From: Acidimicrobiales bacterium
GTDB taxonomy: Bacteria; Actinomycetota; Acidimicrobiia; Acidimicrobiales; SZUA-35
Direction: 5' to 3'
Length of the DNA: 46,116 nucleotides
NCBI GenBank assembly: GCA_020629155.1
Contig: JAHDDW010000016.1
Span: 1-46,116 of the forward strand
Shown: positions 1 to 11,188 of the stretch, piece by piece
Layout of the letters: each line of letters starts with the position of its first letter
Position numbering within the stretch: the first letter of the stretch is position 1
The notes under the pieces: generated by a model
What the model saw: the letters and a program-made list of their open reading frames with translations, nothing else
Databases searched by the model: none
Told to the model about the DNA's origin: nothing
Made by a program: the position numbers and the translations under genes

Positions 1-55
<55 letters not shown>

Positions 56-76
56 AAATTTTGCAGAACTTTAAAA

Positions 77-970
77 CTATCCGATATTTGTGTCAGAAGC
101 TACCGATTTAGTTTTCTGTTGCGAAGCAAATAAGTCTTCTTCAACAACAGTCACTCGAATGCCGCCTACAAGGTCTGAGATAAGATTAAATAAAACCGTC
201 AATATAACTAAAGCGATAGATGCAAAGATAGTTAAAACACCGCCAAGAAGCATCAGCGACCACAACAAAGAGCCAACTTTAAGCTCAAACGTATCGAAAC
301 TTCCTTGTTCTTTGATAGCGCTTTCAATCCCATCAATTATGCCCAAGGCATCGCCGACAACAAAAATAATTGATGTGGCTAACATAAGCGTCGCAAAAAT
401 AACTAAATGGAAAAGAACAGAAAATGTTAGAACAGACCACGGATCAATATGACGAACGACACGACGAACCTTGCGCGCTTTCATACGCAATGCACGGTTC
501 TCTTTCATATCGCCCAAAATAAGCCTGGAACCTTCTCGGGTTTTTTCGATTGTTTTTTTCTTTATTTCTGTTGCTTTCGTCGAGCTCGAAACCGTTAAAT
601 CAGGCCTTCTGTCTTTCTTTTTTGGAGGCGGAAGATCTTGCCCAAATTTTTGTGTCACTTTCTTACTTTTCTTTTTCAGTTCAGAAGATTTTACACCAGA
701 GATTTTTTCGGGCCCACTACCGTTTTTAGCAACTTTAACTGTTTTTTTAGGAGGAGCTGTAGATGGTGGCGGATTTTTAACTACCGCTACGTCGTCAAAC
801 AAATCTTCTTCTTTATCGGTAAACGCTTCAGCCATAGAATCTGTATCTTTTTCGTTTCGTGAATCGGCCTGATCTTCATCAGCTGCTTCTTGATTTGCTT
901 CAAACCCAAAAGCTGTCACGAAAGCTTCCCCTAAGTCTTCGGCAACTTTTTTGTCTTCTTTGGAACTCAT
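77..970 (-). CDS. DUF3566 family membrane protein
   Basis: The 297-residue protein has a long charged N-terminal region (about residues 1-170, rich in Lys, Glu and Pro, probably disordered and cytoplasmic) and a C-terminal DUF3566-like domain. That domain carries two hydrophobic segments at about 180-208 and 236-262, followed by a conserved-looking tail (NLISDLVGGIRVTVVEED). DUF3566 proteins are typically encoded next to gyrA in actinobacteria, and this one lies just downstream of gyrA on the same strand with a 144-base gap. The biochemical role of the family is not established as far as I know. The basic segment before the first helix could contact nucleic acid or lipid head groups, but that is inference. 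Confidence 0.85.
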   Translation of the reverse strand: MSSKEDKKVAEDLGEAFVTAFGFEANQEAADEDQADSRNEKDTDSMAEAFTDKEEDLFDDVAVVKNPPPSTAPPKKTVKVAKNGSGPEKISGVKSSELKKKSKKVTQKFGQDLPPPKKKDRRPDLTVSSSTKATEIKKKTIEKTREGSRLILGDMKENRALRMKARKVRRVVRHIDPWSVLTFSVLFHLVIFATLMLATSIIFVVGDALGIIDGIESAIKEQGSFDTFELKVGSLLWSLMLLGGVLTIFASIALVILTVLFNLISDLVGGIRVTVVEEDLFASQQKTKSVASDTNIG

Positions 971-1114
971 ACAAGACTTAGTGTACGTTATTACTAAGCC
1001 AGAACCTTATCAGAGAGGTAAACCAAACTAACCAAGCACTATAGGCAATTATCCCATACATTGAGACGTATTGAAACGAATAGAAGAAACTTTTTTAAAA
1101 AATTGCTGGAACAG

Positions 1115-3604
1115 CTACTCTTCAGACGAACTTTCTTCAGAAGTTTCTTCGGCAACTTCATCTTCAACTGTTAAAAGACGAGCAACTGCCGATACTTGGT
1201 CGCCCTCTGGCAGACTCATGACAGTAACGCCTGAAGCGTCACGGCCCTGTTCAGAAATATCGCTCACGTTCATGCGGATCATCACGCCACCAGAAGATAC
1301 GAGAAGTATCTCGTCATCGCTACCTACGAACATAGCACCGGCGACATGACCTTTGCGTTCATTCACCTTGACGCAACGAACACCTAGACCAGCACGGTTT
1401 TTGCGACTAAACAGCGAAGGTTTTGTTCGCTTACCATAGCCTTCGCTTGTGATAACAAGAAATTGTGTTTCTTCGGCGAACACATCACAGCTGACAAGTT
1501 CATCGCCTTCTCTAAATTTCATACCACGGACACCAGCAGCAGTACGACCCATCGGACGAACATCTTTTTCAGAGAACCTAATTGCTTGGCCAGCCTTTGA
1601 TGCCATGAAGATATCGTCTTCACCATTTGTTGCAACGACCGAAACAAGCTCATCATCATCGTTCAGTTTGATTGCTATTAAACCAGCTTTCAACGACGAG
1701 TCATAGGCTGTAAACAAAGTCTTTTTCACTCGACCGCTCTTTGTTGCAAAAAACAAAAACCTGTTTGTTTCATAATCTCGGGTATCAATAATGGCCTGAA
1801 TTTTTTCATCAGCCTGAAGCGGCAGCAGGTTAACCAGCGCCATACCACGAGACGTTCGACTAGACACAGGAATAGAATGCGCCTTAATACGATACACACG
1901 GCCACGAGTGCTAAAAAACAGCAGATACGCATACGCAGTTGTGTGCAGCAGATGCGAAACAAGATCTTCTTCGCCCTCTTTCAGTTTCGCAGCAGTAACA
2001 CCACGACCGCCACGACCTTGGCTACGGAACTCTTCAGCAGGAACCGACTTTATATAGCCACTAGTTGAAAGCGTAATAACAAGATCATCGTCATCAATTA
2101 AATCTTCGATGTTGAGCTCGCCTGGATCGTCAACAAGCTTTGTTTGACGATCATTTGCGTATTTTTCTTTTAATTCTGTGATTTCATCAATGATAACTTG
2201 GCGTAACTTTACTGGATCGGCAAGAATAGCTTCGAGCTCAGCAATAGCCGCACGCAAATCAGCAAGCTCAGCCTCTAGATTTGCTTTACCCAGACGAGTA
2301 AGACGGTGCAACTGCATGTCTAGAATATGGTCTGCTTGACGTTCTGAGAATTCAAATCCATCGCCTATCAGACGGCTTTTCGCTTCGGCACGGTTTTCAC
2401 TTGCACGAATCGCAGCAATGATCTCATCAATCAGATCTAATGCTTTCAGCAAACCTTCAACGATGTGTGCACGATCTTTCTTTTTCCGCAGCAAATATTC
2501 AGTACGGCGACGGACAACCTCGACCTGGTGCTCGTTATAGGCTACAAGCGCTTGACGCAGGTTAAGAGTCCGAGGGATACCGTCGACAAGCGCAACCATG
2601 TTAACACCGAAACTTGTTTGCATCGGCGTGTGTTTATACAGGTTATTGAGCACAACAAGCGCTGTGGCGTCACGCTTCAAATCAAACACAAGCCGTAGCT
2701 TGCCTTTTGCTGACTCGTTACGGATCTCTCTAATGCCGTCAATAACACCTTTTTCTACGAACTCAGCAGCTTTTCTAGCAATCTGGTCGACAGATGTTTG
2801 ATATGGCACTTCGGTAACAACAATTTGGTCTTTATTTTTGCCTTCAACAATGTCGGCGACGGCACGCAAACGAACCGACCCACGACCTGTCATATAAGCA
2901 TCACGAATGCCAACTTTGCCTAAGATCTCTGCTTTGGTTGGAAAATCTGGCCCTTTAACAAACTGCATCAAATCTTCAACGCTTGCTTCAGGGTTTTCAA
3001 GCAAATGAACCGACGCATCGATAACTTCTGCCAAGTTATGTGGCGGAATATTTGTGGCCATACCAACAGCAATACCTTGACTGCCGTTGACTAGAAGGTT
3101 AGGAAAACGGCTTGGCAACACGGTTGGTTCTTGATGTTTGCCATCAAAATTGTCGATAAAATCAACAGTGTCTTGGTCAATATCGGCGAGTAGCTCCATC
3201 GCTAGCTTCTGCAAACGACACTCAGTATAACGATAGGCAGCAGGAGGGTCATCAGGTGAACCGAAGTTGCCGTGTGGGTCAATCAACGTGTGACGCAAAG
3301 AAAACGTTTGCCCCATACGCACAAGCGAATCATAGATAGCTTGATCACCATGCGGGTGATATTTACCAATAACATCGCCGACAACGGTCGCACATTTCAC
3401 ATGACTGCGATCTGGCCGGTGACCTGCGTCAAACATTGACCACAGAATGCGGCGATGCACAGGTTTTAAACCGTCACGTGCGTCAGGTAACGCGCGTGCA
3501 ACAATAACCGACATGGCATATTCGAGAAAGGATTGCTCCATCTCGTTTTGAATCTCAATAGGTTCGATATTGTCCGAAGGTGGTTCTATTGGTGTATCAC
3601 TCAT
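1115..3604 (-). CDS. gyrA: DNA gyrase subunit A
   Basis: The 829-residue protein is the breakage-reunion subunit of DNA gyrase, which introduces negative supercoils together with GyrB. The catalytic tyrosine is Tyr126, in RYTECRL. The quinolone-determining loop reads HPHGDQAIYD, with Gln88 where E. coli has Ser83 and M. tuberculosis has Ala90. The C-terminal beta-pinwheel contains the GyrA-box (QGRGGRG, near residue 530), which argues for gyrase rather than topoisomerase IV. The C-terminus is a short acidic tail. The gene starts 15 bases after gyrB stops, so the two are almost certainly cotranscribed. Length and domain order are normal for the family. Confidence 0.97.
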   Translation of the reverse strand: MSDTPIEPPSDNIEPIEIQNEMEQSFLEYAMSVIVARALPDARDGLKPVHRRILWSMFDAGHRPDRSHVKCATVVGDVIGKYHPHGDQAIYDSLVRMGQTFSLRHTLIDPHGNFGSPDDPPAAYRYTECRLQKLAMELLADIDQDTVDFIDNFDGKHQEPTVLPSRFPNLLVNGSQGIAVGMATNIPPHNLAEVIDASVHLLENPEASVEDLMQFVKGPDFPTKAEILGKVGIRDAYMTGRGSVRLRAVADIVEGKNKDQIVVTEVPYQTSVDQIARKAAEFVEKGVIDGIREIRNESAKGKLRLVFDLKRDATALVVLNNLYKHTPMQTSFGVNMVALVDGIPRTLNLRQALVAYNEHQVEVVRRRTEYLLRKKKDRAHIVEGLLKALDLIDEIIAAIRASENRAEAKSRLIGDGFEFSERQADHILDMQLHRLTRLGKANLEAELADLRAAIAELEAILADPVKLRQVIIDEITELKEKYANDRQTKLVDDPGELNIEDLIDDDDLVITLSTSGYIKSVPAEEFRSQGRGGRGVTAAKLKEGEEDLVSHLLHTTAYAYLLFFSTRGRVYRIKAHSIPVSSRTSRGMALVNLLPLQADEKIQAIIDTRDYETNRFLFFATKSGRVKKTLFTAYDSSLKAGLIAIKLNDDDELVSVVATNGEDDIFMASKAGQAIRFSEKDVRPMGRTAAGVRGMKFREGDELVSCDVFAEETQFLVITSEGYGKRTKPSLFSRKNRAGLGVRCVKVNERKGHVAGAMFVGSDDEILLVSSGGVMIRMNVSDISEQGRDASGVTVMSLPEGDQVSAVARLLTVEDEVAEETSEESSSEE

Positions 3605-3619
3605 AGGTGGTGGCGTCCC

Positions 3620-5587
<1,968 letters not shown>

Positions 5588-5760
5588 TTACATCATTGAC
5601 TTGCGGCCAATCAATCCTATCATCAATACCGCCACATCAGGCCATCTAAGAGAAACGTTTCAACACTTCTAGGGGGATAGGCAACTACCACTCCAGTTCT
5701 ATAACGTGGCACTACACGTTGCTATGATAGATTCGTCTATCAATTACGAAAGCTCTAGTT

Positions 5761-5948
5761 TTATTCTCGTACTGTGAATCTCTGTTTTTTCAGTGCCTGT
5801 ATCTTTTCCACACGTTCCACAGCGTCTTGTGCATACCACCGATATCGGCTTTGAGATGTGTTCGCCACTGGCAACAGCCCTTCATTTATCCAGAAACGAA
5901 TCGTGCTTGTTTCATACCTGTCTGTCTTGCCAGCTGACCATTTTTCAT
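5761..5948 (-). pseudogene. MerR-type HTH regulator, frameshifted remnant
   Basis: From an ATG at 5948-5946 the minus strand reads MKNGQLARQTG, the start of a MerR/excisionase winged helix. It then runs into a stop unless one base is restored near 5915. In the shifted frame it continues ETSTIRFWINEGLLPV, then a SRYRWYAQDAVERVEKI stretch and FTVRE before a stop at 5763-5761. The second part matches the MerR pattern (IRFW/Y-x-x-EGLL, then a Y-R-x-Y wing and a V-E-R-x-x-x-I helix). The product stops at about 62 residues, so any effector domain is missing. This is either a decayed regulator or a one-base sequence error. Bases 5582-5760, between it and gyrB, hold nothing I recognise. Confidence 0.62.
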
Positions 5949-5980
5949 TAGCTGGTGTTCTTTCACAGCTTTAGGTTTAG

Positions 5981-6034
5981 TTAAACATAGCTACATTTGT
6001 TCCTAAAATATCTTAAACATAGCTATATTTAAGA
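5981..6034. repeat. Paired direct repeat and dyad upstream of MerR remnant
   Basis: TTAAACATAGCTACATTT (5981-5998) and TTAAACATAGCTATATTT (6013-6030) are 17/18 identical and begin 32 bases apart, about three helical turns. The second copy sits inside a perfect dyad, TCTTAAA (6011-6017) with TTTAAGA (6028-6034). The pair lies just upstream of the decayed MerR-type gene on the minus strand, where such a regulator's operator would be expected. The link to that regulator is inference. Confidence 0.5.
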
Positions 6035-6116
6035 TTATGTTGTATCGAAATTCTTGCTTAATTTTTCTTTAGTTGACTCAATTCCTGACGCAATACAGGT
6101 TTGGTGATTTCTATCT

Positions 6117-6422
6117 TTAGCCAATCTTGGTGACGATTTTTTTGACTTTGGAAGGGCTGAATCGCTGCTCGAAGCGTTCTATAATCTGTGTTTGAGACCA
6201 TTGCACTTGACTTGCCCACGTTGAGTCGTCGCAACCAATCACAAGTACTGCATTGACCAACTCTATAGGTCTGGTATAGGCAGACAAGCCAGGGCCAACA
6301 ATGTGATCCCACTCATTTCGCAACTGCGTTAAAACATTGACAGGGGGAGCGCCAAGGTTTTTGAAATATAGCTCAAGCGTTTGTGCCAATGGCACAGGAT
6401 CTTTTTTTGAAAAATCTCTCAT
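6117..6422 (-). CDS. DciA-like DUF721 protein
   Basis: The 101-residue protein has the DUF721 pattern: an N-terminal helical part, the WDHIVGPGLSAYTRPIEL segment, then LVIGCDDSTWASQVQWSQTQIIERF. DUF721 includes DciA, which helps load the replicative helicase in bacteria lacking DnaC, and in actinobacteria the gene normally sits between recF and gyrB as here. Its ATG overlaps the recF stop in an ATGA arrangement, indicating translational coupling. The C-terminus ends soon after the domain, as is usual for short actinobacterial members. Assignment as the functional helicase loader is by family and context only. Confidence 0.85.
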   Translation of the reverse strand: MRDFSKKDPVPLAQTLELYFKNLGAPPVNVLTQLRNEWDHIVGPGLSAYTRPIELVNAVLVIGCDDSTWASQVQWSQTQIIERFEQRFSPSKVKKIVTKIG

Positions 6423-7498
6423 GTTTTTTCCACAAGAACACCTTTATCGCTAAAGGTTAACTCACGATCTGCTTTCACGAGCGGCGGTAATGCCGTCGCG
6501 CTTGAAATAACTGTTTGTCCTTCTGGCAATGTTTGTAGCAGCGACGCCGCCCTATCTTCATCAAGCTCGGACAAAACATCGTCAAGAAGCAGCATCGGCG
6601 GTTCACCCAAACGATCTGTCACCAAGAGATGTCCCGCAAGACGCAGCGCCAATGCCATCGTCCGCTGCTCTCCTTGTGAACACTGCGTCCGAGTAGCGAA
6701 ACCATTAATCTGCAAATCTATATCGTCGCGATGTGGGCCACAGGTCGTTACACCGCGACGAACATCATTATTTCGACTAGCGTTAATCGCGGCAGCGAAC
6801 TCGCCCTCCCAACTACACACATATGTTGCGCTAATCGCAGCAGAATCAACGCTGAGCTCTTGGTAACGATCACTCAACACAGGCAAAATAGCAGCCAAAA
6901 CCTGTCTGCGTTTTTCCACAACTTGTGACCCTATAGTGCATAACTTTTCATCCCACACATCTAACGTCACCGCAGCAGACGAATCAAGGCGGCCTCTACA
7001 CTGCTTCAACAACGCGTTACGTTGCTTGAGAATCTTTCCAAACTTTGAAAGCACAAGATCAAACGTTGGCTCTAATGACACCGCAATATCGTCGATATAA
7101 TCACGACGAATCGATGGACCTTCTTTCAGCAGTGCTAAATCGTCTGGCGTGAAAACTGTTACTCGCAACGCACCTAAAATATCTCTCGAACGCTTCAGTT
7201 TCTGACGATTCACTTGCACTTTCGAGCGGCCTTTGCGAATTTCCAGCTCAACAAGCACTTCACGATCTTCACGAATACCGACTGCCCTGATAAAGGCCGC
7301 ATCGCATCCATGACGGATTAAACTCTCAGTTGGAGACCTTCGAAACGATTTCAAGTTTGACACATAGGCTAACGCTTCTAAAATGTTTGTCTTGCCGAAA
7401 CCGTTTTTACCAAGCAACGCCGTTAAACCAGACTCAAATGAGATATCTAACGTTTCGTAGCTTCTGAAATCTTGTAGCCATAAACGCTGCAGAAGCAT
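6419..7498 (-). CDS. recF: DNA replication/repair protein RecF
   Basis: The 359-residue SMC-like ATPase of the RecFOR pathway acts at gapped DNA and promotes RecA loading. It has an N-terminal Walker A (GKNGFGKTN, near residue 30), a signature-like SQGEQRTMALALRL around 275-290 and a Walker B LLLDDVLSELDEDR around 300-315. The dnaN-recF-dciA-gyrB order is the standard one. The stop overlaps the dciA start by four bases. A G-rich stretch (GGGGTGGG) just before the ATG could act as a ribosome binding site. Confidence 0.96.
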   Translation of the reverse strand: MLLQRLWLQDFRSYETLDISFESGLTALLGKNGFGKTNILEALAYVSNLKSFRRSPTESLIRHGCDAAFIRAVGIREDREVLVELEIRKGRSKVQVNRQKLKRSRDILGALRVTVFTPDDLALLKEGPSIRRDYIDDIAVSLEPTFDLVLSKFGKILKQRNALLKQCRGRLDSSAAVTLDVWDEKLCTIGSQVVEKRRQVLAAILPVLSDRYQELSVDSAAISATYVCSWEGEFAAAINASRNNDVRRGVTTCGPHRDDIDLQINGFATRTQCSQGEQRTMALALRLAGHLLVTDRLGEPPMLLLDDVLSELDEDRAASLLQTLPEGQTVISSATALPPLVKADRELTFSDKGVLVEKT

Positions 7499-7578
7499 GA
7501 ACCCACCCCCGTGGTTTAATCAATGTTGTGAGTCAGACAACCTGTGTGAATACGCCCTGAGCGGAAATACTGATCCTC

Positions 7579-8664
7579 TTAGGAAACTCGAACAGGCATT
7601 AGCAAATAGAGATAGCCTTCAAGTTCATCACTGCGAACAAGCGCAGGTTTAAGCTGATCAATCGTCGATAATGTAATCTCTTCACCTGGCGTAACTTCAA
7701 CACCTTCAAGCAGATATTGCGGATTAAACGCAACAGTTAAATCAGACCCCTCATAGGTCCCTTCGACAGCTTCACGAGCAGTACCGACATCTTGTGTCAC
7801 CGCGACAAGCTCTGTTTTAGAAGCAGACATTTCGATACGAATCGGCGTTGACTCTTGTGCAAGTAACTTGACGCGACGTAGTGCCTCAAGAAAGTCAGCA
7901 CGATTAACCGTCAACGTATTTGGGTGTTCATCTGGAATAAGCCCACGATAGTTAGGGAAATCACCTTCGATCAGACGAGTGATCAGACGAACATTGCCAA
8001 CTTCAAACGCTGCTTGTTTATCACCTAATTGCAAATCAGCTTTATCACCTTGGTTAAGCACTCGATTTAACTCGGCCAAGGCACGAGAAGGAATCAACAC
8101 ACTTTGATCATCTTTAAGAAAAGACACACCAGCGACATCTCGCATAGACAAACGATATGAGTCTGTTGCGACAAGGCGAAGCCCATCGTCTTCGGCAGCT
8201 AAATGCACACCCGTTAAGATTGGTCGAGAATCATCAGAACTAGCAGCCAACACAACTTGTTTCAACGCTAAGGTCAACGACTCGCTAGAAAGAGAAACAC
8301 TTTCGCCTTCCCAACGATCAGTGTTTGGATATTCATCGCTAGATAAAAGCCTAATGCTGAATTCACTACGACCAGCAGTAATCTTCAACGCTTCATCTTC
8401 GGCAGCAAACGAAACCGCTCCAGGTTTAACTGCTTTGACAATATCGGCAGCAAGGCGAGCAGGAATAACCGCTTCACCGTCTTGTTCGCCAGAAACAACA
8501 ACAGTTACAGAAATCGTTAAATCACGATCCGAACCAGTCAACGTCAAATTGTTGCCTTCAAGCTTAGCTTTAATGCCAGACAACGCAGGTAAGCTTTTGC
8601 TAACTGCACGGCCCGCAATACCAAGTGACTCTACAAGAACATCTCTTTCACACCGAAGTTTCAT
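7579..8664 (-). CDS. dnaN: DNA polymerase III beta clamp
   Basis: The sliding clamp is about 361 residues long and has the three repeated clamp domains expected for DnaN. Landmarks are RPILTGVHL in the middle of the protein, IEGDFPNYRGLIP before the third domain, and the C-terminal LMPVRVS, which matches the usual LMPMR ending. Two consecutive ATG codons occur at 8667 and 8664. The ribosome binding site GAGGAG is only 3 bases from the first but 6 from the second, so I chose 8664. The gene is separated from dnaA by about 310 bases that carry the probable origin. Confidence 0.96.
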   Translation of the reverse strand: MKLRCERDVLVESLGIAGRAVSKSLPALSGIKAKLEGNNLTLTGSDRDLTISVTVVVSGEQDGEAVIPARLAADIVKAVKPGAVSFAAEDEALKITAGRSEFSIRLLSSDEYPNTDRWEGESVSLSSESLTLALKQVVLAASSDDSRPILTGVHLAAEDDGLRLVATDSYRLSMRDVAGVSFLKDDQSVLIPSRALAELNRVLNQGDKADLQLGDKQAAFEVGNVRLITRLIEGDFPNYRGLIPDEHPNTLTVNRADFLEALRRVKLLAQESTPIRIEMSASKTELVAVTQDVGTAREAVEGTYEGSDLTVAFNPQYLLEGVEVTPGEEITLSTIDQLKPALVRSDELEGYLYLLMPVRVS

Positions 8665-8976
8665 CATACGCTCCTCGTAAGAAGACTAGTTGGTTTAATT
8701 GCTGCTTCGACGTTCATGAAAAAATATTTCAAAAAATCTCAGATGCAGCGCGGTAAGAAGTTGTCCTCAATACTGATAGCCAAATGATTTATAAATGGTA
8801 GGTCTAATAGTAGGGCCTGTGGATTGTGAATAACTTGCGTAATCGCTGGTGAGCGATAACCATGTTTTCCATACCCCCTGTCAACTTTCCCCAACTACAT
8901 TGTTGTGATTAGAAACAGTTGTGTATAAGAAAAAAGTTATCACCAGAAACGAATAAGCTTTACACACACTCATCCA
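8665..8976. other. Probable oriC (dnaA-dnaN intergenic region)
   Basis: This 312-base gap contains no gene. It holds several near-consensus DnaA boxes, each with one mismatch: TTGTCCTCA (8761-8769, against actinobacterial TTGTCCACA), TGTGAATAA (8825-8833) and TGTGTATAA (8920-8928, against TGTGGATAA). Weaker ones are TGTGGATTG (8818-8826) and TTATCACCA (8937-8945). An A/T-rich stretch at about 8716-8745 is a candidate unwinding element. Actinobacterial origins are classically located between dnaA and dnaN. No single perfect box is present here, so the exact minimal origin is uncertain. Confidence 0.65.
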
Positions 8977-10425
8977 CTATAAATCCCCAGATCTGCTGAG
9001 GTTACGCACAGCTTTTTCCAGAGACATCACGTGGTTAAAAATTTGAGATCGCTCTTTCATCAAGGCATCAATCTTGTCACAAGCATGCATAACAGTGGTG
9101 TGATCGCGTCCGCCGAACTCTTTCGCAATAAGAGGGAAACTTAAATCAGTCATCTGTCTTGTGAGATACATAGCCATTTGACGGGCGATAACAAGCGGAC
9201 GACGTCGTGATTTGCCTGCTAAATCTTCTTTGCTGAAACCGAACTGTTCGACTGTAGCGTCCAAAATCATTTCGACCGTAATCGGCAGGGGCTGACGATC
9301 GGCGATGAAATCACGCAGCACTGTGTCGGCTACTTCTTTAGTGAGTGGCTGCTTTGTTAAATTGGCATACGCCGTTACTTTATTTAGAGCACCTTCAAGC
9401 TCGCGAATATTGCTCTTTATATTAGAAGCGATAAATTCGCTAACATCATTGGGGATAGAGCCACCTTCACGCTCAGCTTTTTTACCCAAAATAGCCATTC
9501 GAGTTTCAATATCTGGAGGCTGCACATCAGTGAGAAGGCCCATCATAAAACGGCTACGAAGACGATCCTCCAACGTCGGGATCGCATCAGGTGGGCGATC
9601 AGACGAAAGCACAATTTGGCGGTTCGCCCCGTGCAGGTCATTGAAGGTATGGAAAAGCTCTTCTTGAAGACGATCTTTGCCTTCAATAAATTGAATATCG
9701 TCAATCAAAAGCACATCGATCGTTCGATAGCGACGTTTAAACTCTTTACCAGATGCTTCTTTAATAGATTCGACAAACTCGTTTAGAAACGTTTCAGTTG
9801 AAACGTATTTAACTTTTAACTTGGGATAGACGCTTTGCACGTAGTTGCCTATGGCTTGCAGCATATGTGTTTTGCCGAGACCAGCGGAACCATAAATGAA
9901 AAGCGGATTGTATGAGCCACCAGGACGTTCAGCGACCGATAATGCAGCGGCATGAGCGAAACGGTTAGATGAGCCAGTGACAAAAGAGTCGAACGTAAAT
10001 TTTTGCGCAAGTTCGAGACCTGTTTGATTAGGGTCACTTTGTTCTACAGGAAGGGAAGTAGATGAAGATGGCTGTGGTTTGACATTAGCTGAAGAACCAG
10101 TCAGATCGATGATGTCATCTTTTGCCGGCTCGTTGACAATATCAGGATCAAACAATGTTGGCAGTACAAGTTCAAAGTGGACCTGCAACGAAGCACCGTT
10201 TGCTTCCTCTACAGCATTTTCAACGAATGGTCGATAGAGCGTATCGAGTTTTTCGCGGGTGATACCGTTAGGGATTCCAAGCACAAATTTAGTGTCTGTT
10301 AACTCCAGCGGAGAAACCTGTGCAAAAGTACTTTGCCAAACTCCCTCTGAATATTGACTCTTCAACAACTCAGAGGCTTTATTCCAAAGATTTTTTGATT
10401 CGGTTAGTGTTTTTGTGTCATCCAT
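8977..10425 (-). CDS. dnaA: Chromosomal replication initiator DnaA
   Basis: DnaA binds boxes at oriC and opens the duplex. The 482-residue protein has an N-terminal domain I, a Ser/Pro-rich linker near residues 105-140, and an AAA+ domain with Walker A GSAGLGKTH near 180 and Walker B LLIDDIQF near 240. The C-terminal DNA-binding domain carries the signature GGRDHTTVMHACDKI. An upstream in-frame ATG at 10440 would add five residues, but GGGGAG lies seven bases before the ATG at 10425, so I chose the latter. The gene points away from rpmH, and the region between them carries a perfect DnaA box, consistent with autoregulation. Confidence 0.97.
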   Translation of the reverse strand: MDDTKTLTESKNLWNKASELLKSQYSEGVWQSTFAQVSPLELTDTKFVLGIPNGITREKLDTLYRPFVENAVEEANGASLQVHFELVLPTLFDPDIVNEPAKDDIIDLTGSSANVKPQPSSSTSLPVEQSDPNQTGLELAQKFTFDSFVTGSSNRFAHAAALSVAERPGGSYNPLFIYGSAGLGKTHMLQAIGNYVQSVYPKLKVKYVSTETFLNEFVESIKEASGKEFKRRYRTIDVLLIDDIQFIEGKDRLQEELFHTFNDLHGANRQIVLSSDRPPDAIPTLEDRLRSRFMMGLLTDVQPPDIETRMAILGKKAEREGGSIPNDVSEFIASNIKSNIRELEGALNKVTAYANLTKQPLTKEVADTVLRDFIADRQPLPITVEMILDATVEQFGFSKEDLAGKSRRRPLVIARQMAMYLTRQMTDLSFPLIAKEFGGRDHTTVMHACDKIDALMKERSQIFNHVMSLEKAVRNLSRSGDL

Positions 10426-10691
10426 AGCAGTTCTCCCCACATTCCACAGAGTTATCCACAGAATGTGTGGTGTTTGTGTGGTCCCAGGCTTTGTTTACCA
10501 GAAAATGACGGTAGCACAGGATCGAAGTTGAACCTCTCAAACCTGTGGAAAAGTTTTACTCTTGTTGTGTGCGATGTGAATAGCAGACCCCATACGTTGC
10601 TGCTTACCTATATTGCCTTTAAGCTGGATCTTTGGATAGAAGCAAGTGAGATGCATAACGCAAAAAATATTTGCTTCAACTATTTTGTACG
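10426..10691. promoter_or_regulatory. dnaA/rpmH divergent control region with DnaA boxes
   Basis: There is no gene in this gap. A perfect DnaA box, TTATCCACA, lies at 10452-10460, 27 bases upstream of the chosen dnaA start, and a one-mismatch box, TGTGGAAAA, at 10544-10552. Short TGTGTGG/TTTGTGTGG stretches follow the first box. The region must carry divergent promoters for dnaA (minus) and the rpmH operon (plus), but I cannot assign -35/-10 boxes with confidence. DnaA binding here would be expected to autoregulate dnaA and may contribute to origin function. Confidence 0.6.
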
Positions 10692-10713
10692 TAACTGCTT
10701 AGAGAAGCAGTTA
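10692..10713 (+). promoter_or_regulatory. Perfect hairpin in rpmH leader
   Basis: TAACTGCTT (10692-10700) and AAGCAGTTA (10705-10713) form a 9-bp perfect stem with an AGAG loop. It ends immediately before the rpmH ribosome binding site (AAGGAG at 10713-10718). There is no T-run, so it is unlikely to be a simple terminator. It could be a leader structure affecting translation or processing of the rpmH-rnpA mRNA. Confidence 0.5.
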
Positions 10714-10724
10714 AGGAGCCCCAA

Positions 10725-10859
10725 GTGAAACGCACATTTCAACCTAATAACCGTAAACGAAAAAAGAAGCACGGTTTTCGTGAACGCATGTCAACCAAAG
10801 CAGGCCGCGCAGTTTTAGCACGTCGTCGAGCAAAAGGACGTAAGCGCTTAAGCGCATGA
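10725..10859 (+). CDS. rpmH: 50S ribosomal protein L34
   Basis: The 44-residue, very basic protein begins at a GTG. It starts [18 protein letters not shown] and continues [20 protein letters not shown] to a stop, which is the full L34 pattern (family length 44-47). It is a small component of the large ribosomal subunit. AAGGAG lies seven bases upstream of the start. Its stop overlaps the rnpA start as ATGA, so the two genes are translationally coupled in the conserved rpmH-rnpA-yidD-yidC-jag-rsmG operon. Confidence 0.97.
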   Translation: MKRTFQPNNRKRKKKHGFRERMSTKAGRAVLARRRAKGRKRLSA

Positions 10860-11188
10860 TTTGGCGTGTCACACGTCGTGAAACCTTCCTAGCATTACGC
10901 AAAGAAGGAATCAAAGTCAGATCGGGCCTTGTAACTATGGTATTTGCTCCATCAGAAACGCAGCATCCGCAGTTAGCGTTTGCTTTACATAGGCGTTTTG
11001 GTAACGCGGTGAAACGCAACCGGGCTCGCCGTCGTTTAAAAGAAGCATTTACACTTCTTGACAGCCAAAACAGCGTTAAAACTGGGGCCTACCTTATTTC
11101 TGCAAGTCCAAAGGTTCTGCAAGCCCCTTTTAAAGAACTGATTCAGCAGCTTTCGATTTGTTTGCAGAAAGTCGAGAACGCTACGTGA
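10856..11188 (+). CDS. rnpA: Ribonuclease P protein component
   Basis: The 110-residue basic protein is the protein cofactor of RNase P, which matures tRNA 5' ends. The hallmark RNR motif is present as [17 protein letters not shown] around residues 50-65, preceded by the central beta-strand FALHRRF. The ATG overlaps the rpmH stop codon. Its end overlaps the preferred yidD start (GTGA). Length is typical. Confidence 0.96.
   Translation: MIWRVTRRETFLALRKEGIKVRSGLVTMVFAPSETQHPQLAFALHRRFGNAVKRNRARRRLKEAFTLLDSQNSVKTGAYLISASPKVLQAPFKELIQQLSICLQKVENAT

Noticed and set aside
6058-6312. Minus-strand frame overlapping the DUF721 gene
   Set aside because: Same region as dciA in another frame. The DUF721 reading has family motifs and couples to recF.
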